Shown here: positions 26,081-35,774 of the stretch, one piece after another | Position numbering within the stretch: the stretch's first letter is position 1 | Layout of the letters: each line of letters begins with the position of its first letter | Assembly (NCBI RefSeq): GCF_004022425.1 | Contig: NZ_RBZY01000020.1 | Span: 1 to 56,223, forward strand | Direction: 5' to 3' | DNA from: Microbacterium enclense | GTDB taxonomy: Bacteria; Actinomycetota; Actinomycetes; Actinomycetales; Microbacteriaceae | DNA length: 56,223 nucleotides | Program-made: the position numbers and the translations under genes | The notes under the pieces: generated by a model | What the model was told of the DNA's origin: nothing | Seen by the model: the letters and a program-made list of their open reading frames with translations, nothing else | The model's database searches: none

Positions 26081-27379
26081 TCAGACGGCGCCGGGGTAGT
26101 CGCGCTGCGCGGCCCCCGTGTACAGCTGCTGCGGGCGGCCGATCTTCGTCTGCGGGTCGGTGATCGCTTCGCGCCACTGCGCGAGCCAGCCCGGCAGGCG
26201 GCCGATCGCGAACAGCACCGTGAACATGCGGGTCGGGAAGCCCATCGCCTTGTAGATGACGCCGGTGTAGAAGTCGACGTTCGGGTAGAGGCGACGCTCC
26301 TTGAAGTAGTCGTCCTCGAGAGCGATCTGCTCGAGTTCCTTCGCGAGGTCGAGCAGCGGATCGCTCACGCCGAGTGCCTCGAGCACCTCGTCGGCAGCGC
26401 CCTTCACGAGCTTCGCTCGCGGGTCGTAGTTCTTGTAGACGCGGTGCCCGAAGCCCATGAGCTTCACGCCGTCTTCCTTGTTCTTCACGCGCTCGACGAA
26501 CCGCTCGACGCTCTCACCCGAGTCGCGGATGCGACCGAGCATCTGCAGCACCGCTTCGTTGGCACCGCCGTGCAGCGGTCCGGAGAGCGCCTGGATGCCG
26601 GCGGAGATCGACGCGAACTGGTTGGCACCGGTGGAGCCGACGAGCCGCACGGTCGAGGTCGACGCGTTCTGCTCGTGGTCGGCGTGCAGCATGAGCAAAA
26701 GGTCGAGAGCCTTCGTCATGACGGGGTTGACCTGGTAGATCTCGCTCAGCACCCCGAAGTTCAACTTGAGGAAGTTGTCGACGAAACCCAGGGAGTTGTC
26801 GGGGTAGAGGAACGCCTGCCCGATGCTCTTCTTGTGCGCGTAGGCGGCGATCACGGGGAGCTTGGCGAGCATGCGCACGGTGTTCAGCTCGACGTGCTCG
26901 GGGTTGTGCGGGTCGGACTCGGCCTCGTAGTACGTCGAGAGCGCGGCCGTGGCCGCCGACAGCACCGACATCGGGTGCGCGGTCGGGGGAAGCGAGGAGA
27001 AGAAGCGCTTGAGGTCCTCGTGCAGAAGGGTGTGGCGGCGGATGCGCTCGTCGAAAGCCGTGAGCTCGGATGCCGAGGGCAGCTCACCGTAGATCAGGAG
27101 CCAGGCGACCTCGAGGTAGGTGCTGTTCTTCGCGAGCTGCTCGATCGGGTAGCCGCGGTAGCGCAGGATGCCCTGGTCGCCGTCGATGAAGGTGATGTCC
27201 GACTTGGTCGACGCCGTGTTGACGAAACCGTAGTCGAGCGTCGTGTGACCGGTCTGCTTCGTCAGCGACGCGATGTCGATGCTCGGAACCCCGTCGGTGC
27301 CCCGGAGTACCGGGAATTCGGCGGTCCTGCCCCCAACCGAGAGGGTGGCCTTGTCGTGCTCGATACCCGCGTCGCTCAC
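26081..27379 (-). CDS. gltA: Citrate synthase
   Basis: A 432-aa type II citrate synthase that condenses acetyl-CoA with oxaloacetate at the entry of the TCA cycle. Catalytic regions are visible: GPLHGGANEAVLQML (His), MGFGHRVYKNYDPRAK (His), and NVDFYTGVIYKAMGFPTRMFTVLFAIGRLPGW (Asp). The start is preceded by an AAGGAGG ribosome binding site, unlike the many leaderless genes around. The length is normal for the hexameric bacterial form. Confidence 0.96.
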   Translation of the reverse strand: MSDAGIEHDKATLSVGGRTAEFPVLRGTDGVPSIDIASLTKQTGHTTLDYGFVNTASTKSDITFIDGDQGILRYRGYPIEQLAKNSTYLEVAWLLIYGELPSASELTAFDERIRRHTLLHEDLKRFFSSLPPTAHPMSVLSAATAALSTYYEAESDPHNPEHVELNTVRMLAKLPVIAAYAHKKSIGQAFLYPDNSLGFVDNFLKLNFGVLSEIYQVNPVMTKALDLLLMLHADHEQNASTSTVRLVGSTGANQFASISAGIQALSGPLHGGANEAVLQMLGRIRDSGESVERFVERVKNKEDGVKLMGFGHRVYKNYDPRAKLVKGAADEVLEALGVSDPLLDLAKELEQIALEDDYFKERRLYPNVDFYTGVIYKAMGFPTRMFTVLFAIGRLPGWLAQWREAITDPQTKIGRPQQLYTGAAQRDYPGAV

Positions 27380-27581
27380 CGCGCCTCCTTGCGATTTCTG
27401 GTCGCCCTATGGTGTGAACCGTGGTTCCCGGCCGGAATCCGCGTGCGCGATCTCCGACACGGCACTCGACGGAGGGTGGCCCGATCGGAGTGCCACTACA
27501 GCCTAGTAGGGCCGCGGACGTACAGATGACATCGCCAAAGGATGCCCCCTCCCGATGGAGGGATCCCACTGCTCGCCGGGC

Positions 27582-28685
27582 TCAGTGCGCGAGACGCTCC
27601 GCGGCGGCGGCGATCCGCTCGTCGGTGGCGGTCAGCGAAAAGCGCACGTGCTCGGGGAAATGCTCACCGTAGAAGTGCCCCGGACCGACCAGGATGCCGA
27701 GGTCCGCGAGGCGTGCCACGCTCTCCCACGCGTCTCGACCCTCGGTGGCCCAGAGGTACAGACCGCCTTCGCTGCGATCGACGCGGAACCCCGCGGCCTC
27801 GACCGCGGGTTTGAGCACGGCGCGGCGACGGGCGTAGCGCTCGCGCTGCTCGGCGACGTGCGCGTCATCGCCCAGCGCGACCGTCATCGCCCGCTGCACC
27901 GGGGCGGGCGGCATGAGTCCGAGGTGCTTGCGACCGGTCAGCAGACGGGCCACGAGCGTCGGATCGCCGGCAAGGAAGGCCGCCCGGTATCCCGCGAGGT
28001 TCGACTGCTTGCTGAGCGAGTAGACGGAGAGCACGCCGGTCGGATCGTCGCCGATGACCGCGGGATCGAGCACGCTCGGGACGCCGTCGGTGTCCCACGG
28101 CGCCTCCCACCCGAGTTCGGCATAGCACTCGTCGGATGCCAGGACGGCACCGAGTTCGCGCGCCCGGGTCACGGCATCCGCGAGTTCGTCCGTCGACAGG
28201 ACGCGCCCGTCGGGGTTTCCCGGCGAATTGATCCAGACCAGACGGGTGTTCTCGGGCCACTCGGTCGGATCGTCGGATGCCACGGGCTCAGCGCCCACGA
28301 GACGGGCGCCGACCTCGTACGTCGGGTAGGCCGCCCGAGGGTGGACGACGGCGTCACCGGCGCCGACCCCCAGGAGCAGGGGCAGGAGGGCGACGAGTTC
28401 CTTCGACCCCACCGTGGGCAGGACGTGGGCCGGCGTGAGCCCCGGAACACCGCGGCGGCGGGCGTACCAGTCGACGATCGCCTCGCGCAGCGCCGGTGTG
28501 CCCATGGTCTGCGGGTACGCGTGGGCGTCCGTCGCCGCGGCGAGGGCCTCCGCGATCACCGCGGGCGTGGGATCGACGGGCGAGCCGATCGACAGATCGA
28601 CGATCCCCGCGGGGTGGCGGCGGGCACGCTCGGCGTACGGCGCGACCGCGTCCCAGGGGTAGTCGGCGAGGTCGGCGACGCCCAC
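27582..28685 (-). CDS. dapC: Succinyldiaminopimelate transaminase
   Basis: A 367-aa fold-type I PLP aminotransferase. Substrate- and cofactor-binding regions include LSIGSPVDPTP, WINSPGNPDG, SDECYAELGWE and the PLP lysine in YSLSKQSNLAGYRAAF. It is three bases downstream of fdxA on the same strand, the usual actinobacterial order fdxC-dapC, which makes the DapC call firmer than the motifs alone. It converts N-succinyl-L-2-amino-6-oxopimelate to N-succinyl-diaminopimelate. Confidence 0.9.
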   Translation of the reverse strand: MGVADLADYPWDAVAPYAERARRHPAGIVDLSIGSPVDPTPAVIAEALAAATDAHAYPQTMGTPALREAIVDWYARRRGVPGLTPAHVLPTVGSKELVALLPLLLGVGAGDAVVHPRAAYPTYEVGARLVGAEPVASDDPTEWPENTRLVWINSPGNPDGRVLSTDELADAVTRARELGAVLASDECYAELGWEAPWDTDGVPSVLDPAVIGDDPTGVLSVYSLSKQSNLAGYRAAFLAGDPTLVARLLTGRKHLGLMPPAPVQRAMTVALGDDAHVAEQRERYARRRAVLKPAVEAAGFRVDRSEGGLYLWATEGRDAWESVARLADLGILVGPGHFYGEHFPEHVRFSLTATDERIAAAAERLAH

Positions 28686-28688
28686 GGG

Positions 28689-29009
28689 TCAGTGGCTCTG
28701 CGGGGGAAGCGCGGAGATGACGGGATGATCCTTCGCGATCACACCGACCTTCGCGGCACCGCCGGGCGAGCCGATGTCATCGAAGAACTCGACGTTGGCC
28801 TTGTAGTAGTCGGACCACTCTTCGGGGAGGTCGTCCTCGTAGTAGATGGCCTCGACGGGGCACACCGGCTCGCACGCACCGCAGTCGACGCACTCGTCGG
28901 GGTGGATGTAGAGCGAGCGCTCACCCTCGTAGATGCAGTCGACGGGGCATTCGTCGATGCACGCGCGATCCTTGACATCGACACACGGGAGGGCGATCAC
29001 GTAAGTCAC
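28689..29009 (-). CDS. fdxA: Seven-iron ferredoxin FdxA
   Basis: A 106-aa ferredoxin. Cysteines 9, 17 and 50 fit the [3Fe-4S] site. Cys21, 40, 43 and 46 fit the [4Fe-4S] site, with [12 protein letters not shown] visible. The C-terminal extension containing [18 protein letters not shown] is typical of the Azotobacter-type family. It acts as a cytosolic electron carrier; its partner is not evident. A TAGACT -10 ends 6 bases before the GTG. It is the promoter-proximal gene of an fdxA-dapC operon. Confidence 0.95.
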   Translation of the reverse strand: MTYVIALPCVDVKDRACIDECPVDCIYEGERSLYIHPDECVDCGACEPVCPVEAIYYEDDLPEEWSDYYKANVEFFDDIGSPGGAAKVGVIAKDHPVISALPPQSH

Positions 29010-29015
29010 TCCGTC

Positions 29016-29021
29016 AGTCTA
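29016..29021 (-). promoter_or_regulatory. fdxA: Predicted -10 (TAGACT) of leaderless fdxA
   Basis: TAGACT ends 6 bases before the GTG at 29009. Confidence 0.5.
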
Positions 29022-29060
29022 CGCGTGACAGGGGCCCCACCCGGGCCGCGCGCCGGTGTC

Positions 29061-29456
29061 CTAGGATCCGTCGACGGTCTCGGGCTGCAGCGCGGACAGG
29101 TCGGGCCAGAAGGCGACCACGGCGAGGAGAACGGGTCCGACGAAGGTCCACGTGAGCGCGATCCACTCGGTGTCCGGCGTGGCGGCAGCGACGATCGCCG
29201 AACCGCCGGGACCGACCTGCGAGAAGAGGAAGGTCGCCGCGATGACCCCGAGACCGCCCGCGATGGCGTTGACGCGGTCCTGCGTCAGGGTCCGCAGCGC
29301 GACGAGGAGCGCGGCGCACCCGACCGTGGCGAGGATCAGGCCGAGCGGTACCACTCCAAGCCGGTAGGCGTGCCCCACCGTGGCGGCCGTCCCGTAGAAC
29401 GCGCCGACCAGGAAGGCGACGACCCAGCCGATGACGCGAACGATCCCTGAACCCAC
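29061..29456 (-). CDS. DUF6113-like four-helix membrane protein
   Basis: A 131-aa protein with four hydrophobic segments (VIGWVVAFLVGAFYGTAA, LGLILATVGCAALLVAL, AIAGGLGVIAATFLFS, WTFVGPVLLAVVAFW). Size and position upstream of fdxA-dapC match the actinobacterial DUF6113 family often found near the ferredoxin and mycothiol genes. Function unknown. A TAGACT -10, the same hexamer as for fdxA, ends 6 bases before its GTG. Confidence 0.75.
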   Translation of the reverse strand: MGSGIVRVIGWVVAFLVGAFYGTAATVGHAYRLGVVPLGLILATVGCAALLVALRTLTQDRVNAIAGGLGVIAATFLFSQVGPGGSAIVAAATPDTEWIALTWTFVGPVLLAVVAFWPDLSALQPETVDGS

Positions 29457-29462
29457 CCGGTC

Positions 29463-29468
29463 AGTCTA
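29463..29468 (-). promoter_or_regulatory. Predicted -10 (TAGACT) of leaderless DUF6113-like gene
   Basis: TAGACT ends 6 bases before the GTG at 29456. Confidence 0.5.
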
Positions 29469-29477
29469 GGCGCGAGG

Positions 29478-29792
29478 TCATGTGGCCCAGCCGAGGGCCC
29501 GCAGGAGGGCGGCGGTGACCGCCGCAGCGGCGACGACGACCAGGAAGGGGGTCCGAAGCCACAGCAGCACCGCGGCCACGGCGACCGCCGGAAGCCGCGC
29601 GTCGACGACGATCGCCGGCCCGTCGGCCAGCGCTTGCACGACGACCAGGGCCGAGAGCAGGGCGACGGTCAGCAGGTCGGCGATCCGCGCCGGCCGTGGC
29701 GCGTCGAGCCATCCCTGCGGCAGCAGATACCCCACCGCCTTCAGCCCGAGGCAGAGGACGGACGCCGCGATCACAGCGGTCCACAGTGTCAT
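29478..29792 (-). CDS. azlD: Branched-chain amino acid exporter small subunit AzlD
   Basis: A 104-aa protein with four hydrophobic segments and the AzlD-type start (TLWTAVIAASVLCLGLKAVGYLLP). Together with AzlC it forms a two-component exporter such as BrnFE, which expels branched-chain amino acids or methionine. Its start overlaps the azlC stop by 4 bp. Confidence 0.9.
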   Translation of the reverse strand: MTLWTAVIAASVLCLGLKAVGYLLPQGWLDAPRPARIADLLTVALLSALVVVQALADGPAIVVDARLPAVAVAAVLLWLRTPFLVVVAAAAVTAALLRALGWAT

Positions 29793-30508
29793 GGCATCCC
29801 CTTGTCATCGCCGTCGGCCGACGCAGTCGGGCGCGGGTCGAACCATCCGAGCGCCACGGCGACGCCTGCCGCGGCGATCACGGGGATGCCCGGCATCACC
29901 CACGGCGTGAGCAGCGCGGCGACGACGGCCGCCCCGATCGCCACGGCGAACGGCTGACGTCCACGCAGCCGCGGCCACAGGAGGGCGAGGAAGGCCGCCG
30001 CCGCCGCGGCGTCCAGCCCCCAGGCCCGCGGGTCGCCCAGGACGTCCCCGAGCAAGGCGCCCGCCAGCGTCGTCACGTTCCAGCCGATCCAGATGGCCAC
30101 GCCGGTCACCCAGAAACCCACGCGCCGGGCCGCGGGAGTCGATTGCGCCAGCGACACGGCGACCGACTCGTCGATCGTGAACGGCGTCGCCAGCGCGCGC
30201 CGCCCGAGGCCCGGTCCGACCACGGGCGACATCCGCATCGCGTACGCCGCGTTGCGCACGCCCAACAGACCCGCCGAGGCGATGGCCGCCGGGGCCGCCG
30301 TAAGTCCCCCGGCCGCGATCACGCCGACGAAGGCGAACTGGGATCCCCCGGTGAACATCACGAGGCTGAGCACGCAGGTCTGCCAGACGTCGAGACCGGA
30401 TGCCACGGACAGCGCCCCGAAGGAGATGCCGTAGGCGCTCGTGGCCAGGGCGACGGCGAGGCCCTGACGACCGGCCGGCGTCATGACCGTTCGCTGCAGT
30501 GAACGCAT
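29789..30508 (-). CDS. azlC: Branched-chain amino acid exporter large subunit AzlC
   Basis: A 239-aa polytopic protein with characteristic AzlC segments (YGISFGALSVASGLDVWQTCVLSLVMFTGGSQFAFVG, LGVRNAAYAMRMSP, TIDESVAVSLAQ). It is the main transport subunit and exports branched-chain amino acids with AzlD. The ATG at 30508 is preferred because a GAGAAT -10 ends 6 bases upstream; an internal ATG at 30484 would be 8 residues shorter. It diverges from the XRE-cupin regulator, the standard arrangement for a dedicated local regulator. Confidence 0.9.
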   Translation of the reverse strand: MRSLQRTVMTPAGRQGLAVALATSAYGISFGALSVASGLDVWQTCVLSLVMFTGGSQFAFVGVIAAGGLTAAPAAIASAGLLGVRNAAYAMRMSPVVGPGLGRRALATPFTIDESVAVSLAQSTPAARRVGFWVTGVAIWIGWNVTTLAGALLGDVLGDPRAWGLDAAAAAAFLALLWPRLRGRQPFAVAIGAAVVAALLTPWVMPGIPVIAAAGVAVALGWFDPRPTASADGDDKGMP

Positions 30509-30514
30509 GATCAG

Positions 30515-30520
30515 ATTCTC
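30515..30520 (-). promoter_or_regulatory. Predicted -10 (GAGAAT) of leaderless azlCD
   Basis: GAGAAT ends 6 bases before the ATG at 30508 and lies 40 bases from the divergent regulator's -10. Confidence 0.4.
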
Positions 30521-30560
30521 GAACGCCTCGTGATGTTCGTCAAGTTGAACGATCGGCGAG

Positions 30561-30566
30561 GATAAT
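30561..30566 (+). promoter_or_regulatory. Predicted -10 (GATAAT) of leaderless XRE-cupin regulator
   Basis: GATAAT ends 6 bases before the ATG at 30573. Upstream, GTTC and GAAC flank an 8-base spacer (30535-30550), a possible operator for the regulator between the divergent promoters. Confidence 0.5.
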
Positions 30567-30572
30567 GAACGC

Positions 30573-31124
30573 ATGAGCGACCTCGGTGACCGCATCGCGA
30601 CGACCCTTCGGCGCGAGCGCGAGCGACGCGACCTCAGCGTGTCCGAACTCGCGCGGCGCGCCGGTGTCGCGAAGGCCACGGTGTCGCAGCTCGAGAACGG
30701 CGGCGGCAACCCCAGCGTCGAGACCCTCTGGGCTCTGGCCACGGCACTCGACGTACCCTTCGCGGTCCTCGTCGACGAGGGCATCCGCTCCCCCACGCTG
30801 ATCCGGGCGGGCGAAGGCACCGCGGCGGTCCCCGCGACAGCGGCCGACTACGTGGCGGTCCTGCTCTCCGCGAGTCCGCCCCACGCCCGCCGCGACATCT
30901 ATTTCCTCACCGCAGAGCCCGGCAGCATCCGGGCTTCCGACCCCCACTCGCGCGGCACCGTCGAGCACGTCGTTCTCGTGAGCGGCCGTGGCCGCATCGG
31001 CCCCGCCGACGCCCCCTTCGACCTCGATCCCGGCGACTACCTCTCGTACCCCGGCGACGCGCCGCACGTCTTCGAGGCGCTGGTCCCCGCAACGAGCGCG
31101 GTACTGGTGTCCGAGTCGCGCTGA
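30573..31124 (+). CDS. XRE-family regulator with C-terminal cupin sensor domain
   Basis: A 183-aa protein. The N-terminal HTH_3 domain (residues about 8-62) includes SVSELARRAGVAKATVSQLENGGGNPSVETLW. The C-terminal cupin (about 110-180) shows HSRGTVEHVVLVSGRGRI and LDPGDYLSYPGDAPHVF, a fold likely to bind the effector. It diverges from azlCD, so it probably controls that exporter in response to an amino acid. The ligand and the sign of control are unknown. Confidence 0.9.
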   Translation: MSDLGDRIATTLRRERERRDLSVSELARRAGVAKATVSQLENGGGNPSVETLWALATALDVPFAVLVDEGIRSPTLIRAGEGTAAVPATAADYVAVLLSASPPHARRDIYFLTAEPGSIRASDPHSRGTVEHVVLVSGRGRIGPADAPFDLDPGDYLSYPGDAPHVFEALVPATSAVLVSESR

Positions 31125-31154
31125 CCCCATCGGTGGCGCGAACACGGCATCCAC

Positions 31155-31204
31155 TGTCCAAGACACGCCGCTCGCGGCACGGGCCCAGCGGCGCGTCTTG
31201 GACA
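31155..31204. repeat. Dispersed hairpin repeat, family A copy 1
   Basis: An 18-bp inverted repeat (31155-31172 with 31187-31204) has a single T/C difference, which would be a G-U pair in RNA, around a 14-base loop. Its core GTCCAAGACACGC is shared with the cluster near 55.9-56.1 kb. It lies between the regulator gene and typA, clear of any gene. Confidence 0.75.
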
Positions 31205-31238
31205 CGCGATGCGGATGCCACGGACCCGCGGACGGAAG

Positions 31239-31270
31239 CGGCCCCGCACAGCGCAAGCTGTGCGGGGCCG
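31239..31270. terminator. Terminator between XRE-cupin and typA genes
   Basis: A perfect 14-bp GC-rich stem (31239-31252 with 31257-31270) is closed by a GCAA tetraloop, between convergent genes. It most likely ends typA (minus strand) and may also stop read-through from the regulator. Confidence 0.8.
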
Positions 31271-31286
31271 ACGGGAACGCGGACGC

Positions 31287-33200
<1,914 letters not shown>

Positions 33201-33291
33201 GGAGGGTCTCCAGGAAAATTCGGGGTGGCGCCCGGAATCGGGCCAGCCCAGTCTACCGGGCGCCCGCGCCGGCGCCCGCAGGGACGCGAAA

Positions 33292-33320
33292 GGGGCGGCA
33301 TCCGCTCAGGAAACCGCCCC
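33292..33320 (-). terminator. Weak hairpin after the peptide ABC ATPase gene
   Basis: GGGGCGG (33292-33298) can pair with CCGCCCC (33314-33320), just beyond the ATPase stop in its direction of transcription. The stem is short and has no T-run. Confidence 0.35.
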
Positions 33321-33334
33321 CTCCGTCCAGCCGG

Positions 33335-35089
33335 TCAGGAGGCCGGCGTGTCCTTCAACAGCTCGTGGCGCAGCTCGCGACGCGCCGCCTGGACCTCGAC
33401 GTCGGGCACCGGAATGGCGGCGATCAGCCGCTGCGTGTACGGCTCCTTCGGCGAGCGCAGGATCTGGTCGCGCGTGCCCTGCTCGGCGATCTTGCCGCGG
33501 TTGAGCACCACGATGCGGTGGGCCATGGCATCCACCACGGCGAGGTCGTGGCTGATGAACAGGCACGCGAAGCGGTGCTCCTGCTGCAGTTCGCTGAGCA
33601 GCTCGAGCACACGCGCCTGCACGGATACGTCCAGCGCGCTCGTCGGCTCGTCGGCGACGAGCAGACGCGGCTGCAGAGACAGCGCACGGGCGATGCCGAC
33701 GCGCTGCTTCTGCCCGCCCGACAGCTCGTGCGGGTAGCGGTTGCGGTAGCTGCGCGGCAGACGCACCTCGTCGAGCAGCTTCTCGACCCGTGCGTCCAGC
33801 TCGGCCCCCTTGGCCTCGCCCGCCAGCAGGAGCGGCTCCCCGATCGATTCGCCGATCGGCAGACGCGGGTTCAACGAGGACGAGGGGTCCTGGAACACGA
33901 TGCCGACGCGACGACGCAGCGACTTGATGAGCTTGCGCGACCCGCTGGAGATGTCGACACCGTCGACCACGAGACGACCGTCGGCGATGGGCTGAAGGCC
34001 GATCGCCGCGCGACCGATCGTCGACTTGCCCGAACCCGACTCGCCCACGAGTCCGACGATCTCGCCCTCGGCGATGCCGAGCGTGATGTCGTCGACGGCA
34101 CGGAAAGCGGCCACGCGCCCCTTCTTGCCGTACTCGATCGACACGTTCTCGAGCGAGAGCACGGGGTGAGCGATCTCGGGCGCCGCAGCCGCGAGCCGGA
34201 GCGTCTCGGTGCGCGCGGGGCCGCTCGCGACGGCGGCGGCCAGCGATTCGACGACGTCGACGGCGGCCTCTCCCTCGCCCGCCCCGCCGAGACGGGGAAC
34301 GGATGCCAGCAGCTCCCGGGTGTACGGATCCTGGGGGTCGCCGAGCACCTGGGCCGCCGCGCCCTGCTCCACGATCGCACCCGACTTCATCACGACGATC
34401 CAGTCGGCGAGGTCGGCCACGACACCCATGTCGTGGGTGATGAGGAGCACCGCCGAGTCCAGCCGGTCGCGCAGATCCCGGATGAGGTCGAGGATCTCGG
34501 CCTGCACCGTGACGTCGAGAGCGGTGGTCGGCTCGTCGGCGATGAGCAGGGCCGGCTCGAGACTGATCGACTGCGCGATCATCGCGCGCTGACGCTGACC
34601 ACCGGAGAGCTGGTGCGGGTACGACGCGAACGCCTTCGCCGGGTCGGGCAGACCGACCATGTCGAGCAGCTCCAGCGCGCGACCCTTCGCCTCGGACGGC
34701 GCCATCGTCGTGTGCGCCCGCAGCGCCTCGATGATCTGCGAACCCACCGTCAGCACGGGGTTGAGCGCGGTCATCGGCTCCTGGAAGATCGCGGCGACCT
34801 CGGGACCGCGCAGCGCACGCATCTGCGGCGCGGTGAGCGTCGTCACCTCGCGACCGTTGACCTTGATGCTGCCCTTCACGCGGCTGTTGCGCGGGAGCAG
34901 GTCGAGCACGGCCATGGAGCTGACGCTCTTGCCCGAACCCGACTCACCCACGACCGCGACGACCTGGCCGCGCGCGATCGAATACGTGAGGTTCTTCGCC
35001 GCGGGAACCCACACGTCGTCCACCGCGAAGTCGACGCTGACGTCGGTCATCTCGAGCGCGGGGATGCCCGCCTTCTCGGTCGTGCTCAT
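33335..35089 (-). CDS. Dual ATPase of a peptide ABC importer (DppD-DppF fusion)
   Basis: A 584-aa protein with two complete ABC domains. Each has Walker A GESGSGKS, signatures LSGGQRQRAMIAQ and LSGGQKQRVGIARA, and Walker B IADEPTTALD and VADEPTSALD. It energises uptake of oligopeptides, or possibly nickel or sugars, through the two permeases upstream. The ATG at 35089 follows a GAGAGG ribosome binding site. Between it and the permeases lies an opposite-strand PH-domain gene, so cotranscription would make antisense RNA of that gene. Confidence 0.92.
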   Translation of the reverse strand: MSTTEKAGIPALEMTDVSVDFAVDDVWVPAAKNLTYSIARGQVVAVVGESGSGKSVSSMAVLDLLPRNSRVKGSIKVNGREVTTLTAPQMRALRGPEVAAIFQEPMTALNPVLTVGSQIIEALRAHTTMAPSEAKGRALELLDMVGLPDPAKAFASYPHQLSGGQRQRAMIAQSISLEPALLIADEPTTALDVTVQAEILDLIRDLRDRLDSAVLLITHDMGVVADLADWIVVMKSGAIVEQGAAAQVLGDPQDPYTRELLASVPRLGGAGEGEAAVDVVESLAAAVASGPARTETLRLAAAAPEIAHPVLSLENVSIEYGKKGRVAAFRAVDDITLGIAEGEIVGLVGESGSGKSTIGRAAIGLQPIADGRLVVDGVDISSGSRKLIKSLRRRVGIVFQDPSSSLNPRLPIGESIGEPLLLAGEAKGAELDARVEKLLDEVRLPRSYRNRYPHELSGGQKQRVGIARALSLQPRLLVADEPTSALDVSVQARVLELLSELQQEHRFACLFISHDLAVVDAMAHRIVVLNRGKIAEQGTRDQILRSPKEPYTQRLIAAIPVPDVEVQAARRELRHELLKDTPAS

Positions 35090-35139
35090 GAGGCTGTCCT
35101 CTCCGTCCCGGCCGGCGGGAGTGAGTGATCGGGGAATGA

Positions 35140-35145
35140 AAGAAT
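35140..35145 (+). promoter_or_regulatory. Predicted -10 (AAGAAT) of leaderless PH-domain gene
   Basis: AAGAAT ends 6 bases before the ATG at 35152. It lies 51 bases from the divergently read ATPase start. Confidence 0.4.
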
Positions 35146-35151
35146 CTGGGG

Positions 35152-35754
35152 ATGCCACGCCTCACGTTCCGTTCGACGTTCACCCGCATCCTGTGCGGCA
35201 TCGCGTGGGCCATCATCGCGGCCGTGGCGATCGGCCTGCTCGTGTCGCCGGGCGTGAACGCGGCTCCCGCGCTGGTCATCGTCGGCGCGCTCGGTGCCGC
35301 GGCGCTGGTCGCCGGCATCCTGTGGTCGCCCTCGATCTCCGTCGATGACGAGGGTGTCCAGGTCGACAACATCGCGCTGCGTTACCGCGTGCCGTGGGCT
35401 GCGCTGATCCACGTCGACACCCGGTACTCGCTGCAACTGCACACGCCCGGTCGACGCATCGGCGTGACCGCCGCGCCCGCTCCCGGAGCGACCGGTTCGC
35501 TGCGCGCCGCGCGTGCCCACCGCCGCAGCGAGGGCCCCACGACGCCGGGTACCCGTCCCGGCGAATTGCCGAACACCGACTCGGGCCGTGCAGCGGCTCT
35601 CGTCCGCGATCGCTGGCACGCTCTGCGTGACGCCGGCCGCGTCGAGGCCGGCGTCGCAGAGACGGTGCCCGTTCACGTCAGCGCCCGCATCGACAACCTG
35701 CTGCTGCTGACCGCGGGAGCGGCCGGCGTCGTGCTGGCGATCGTCCTGGGCTGA
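35152..35754 (+). CDS. PH-domain membrane protein (bPH6-like)
   Basis: A 200-aa protein with two N-terminal transmembrane segments (RILCGIAWAIIAAVAIGLLVS and ALVIVGALGAAALVAGILW). A small PH-like beta domain follows (ISVDDEGVQVDNIALRYRVPWAALIHVDT), then a C-terminal transmembrane segment (LLLLTAGAAGVVLAIVLG). This is the actinobacterial bPH6 arrangement; function unknown. It is encoded on the strand opposite to, and inside, the peptide transporter gene set. Confidence 0.8.
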   Translation: MPRLTFRSTFTRILCGIAWAIIAAVAIGLLVSPGVNAAPALVIVGALGAAALVAGILWSPSISVDDEGVQVDNIALRYRVPWAALIHVDTRYSLQLHTPGRRIGVTAAPAPGATGSLRAARAHRRSEGPTTPGTRPGELPNTDSGRAAALVRDRWHALRDAGRVEAGVAETVPVHVSARIDNLLLLTAGAAGVVLAIVLG

Positions 35755-35774
35755 CGCTCGAAGGAGGCCGGGCA

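Noticed and set aside
27555..29450. A 631-codon plus-strand frame spanning dapC, fdxA and DUF6113
   Set aside because: It runs opposite three well-recognised genes and is rich in Arg, Asp and Gly with no motif.
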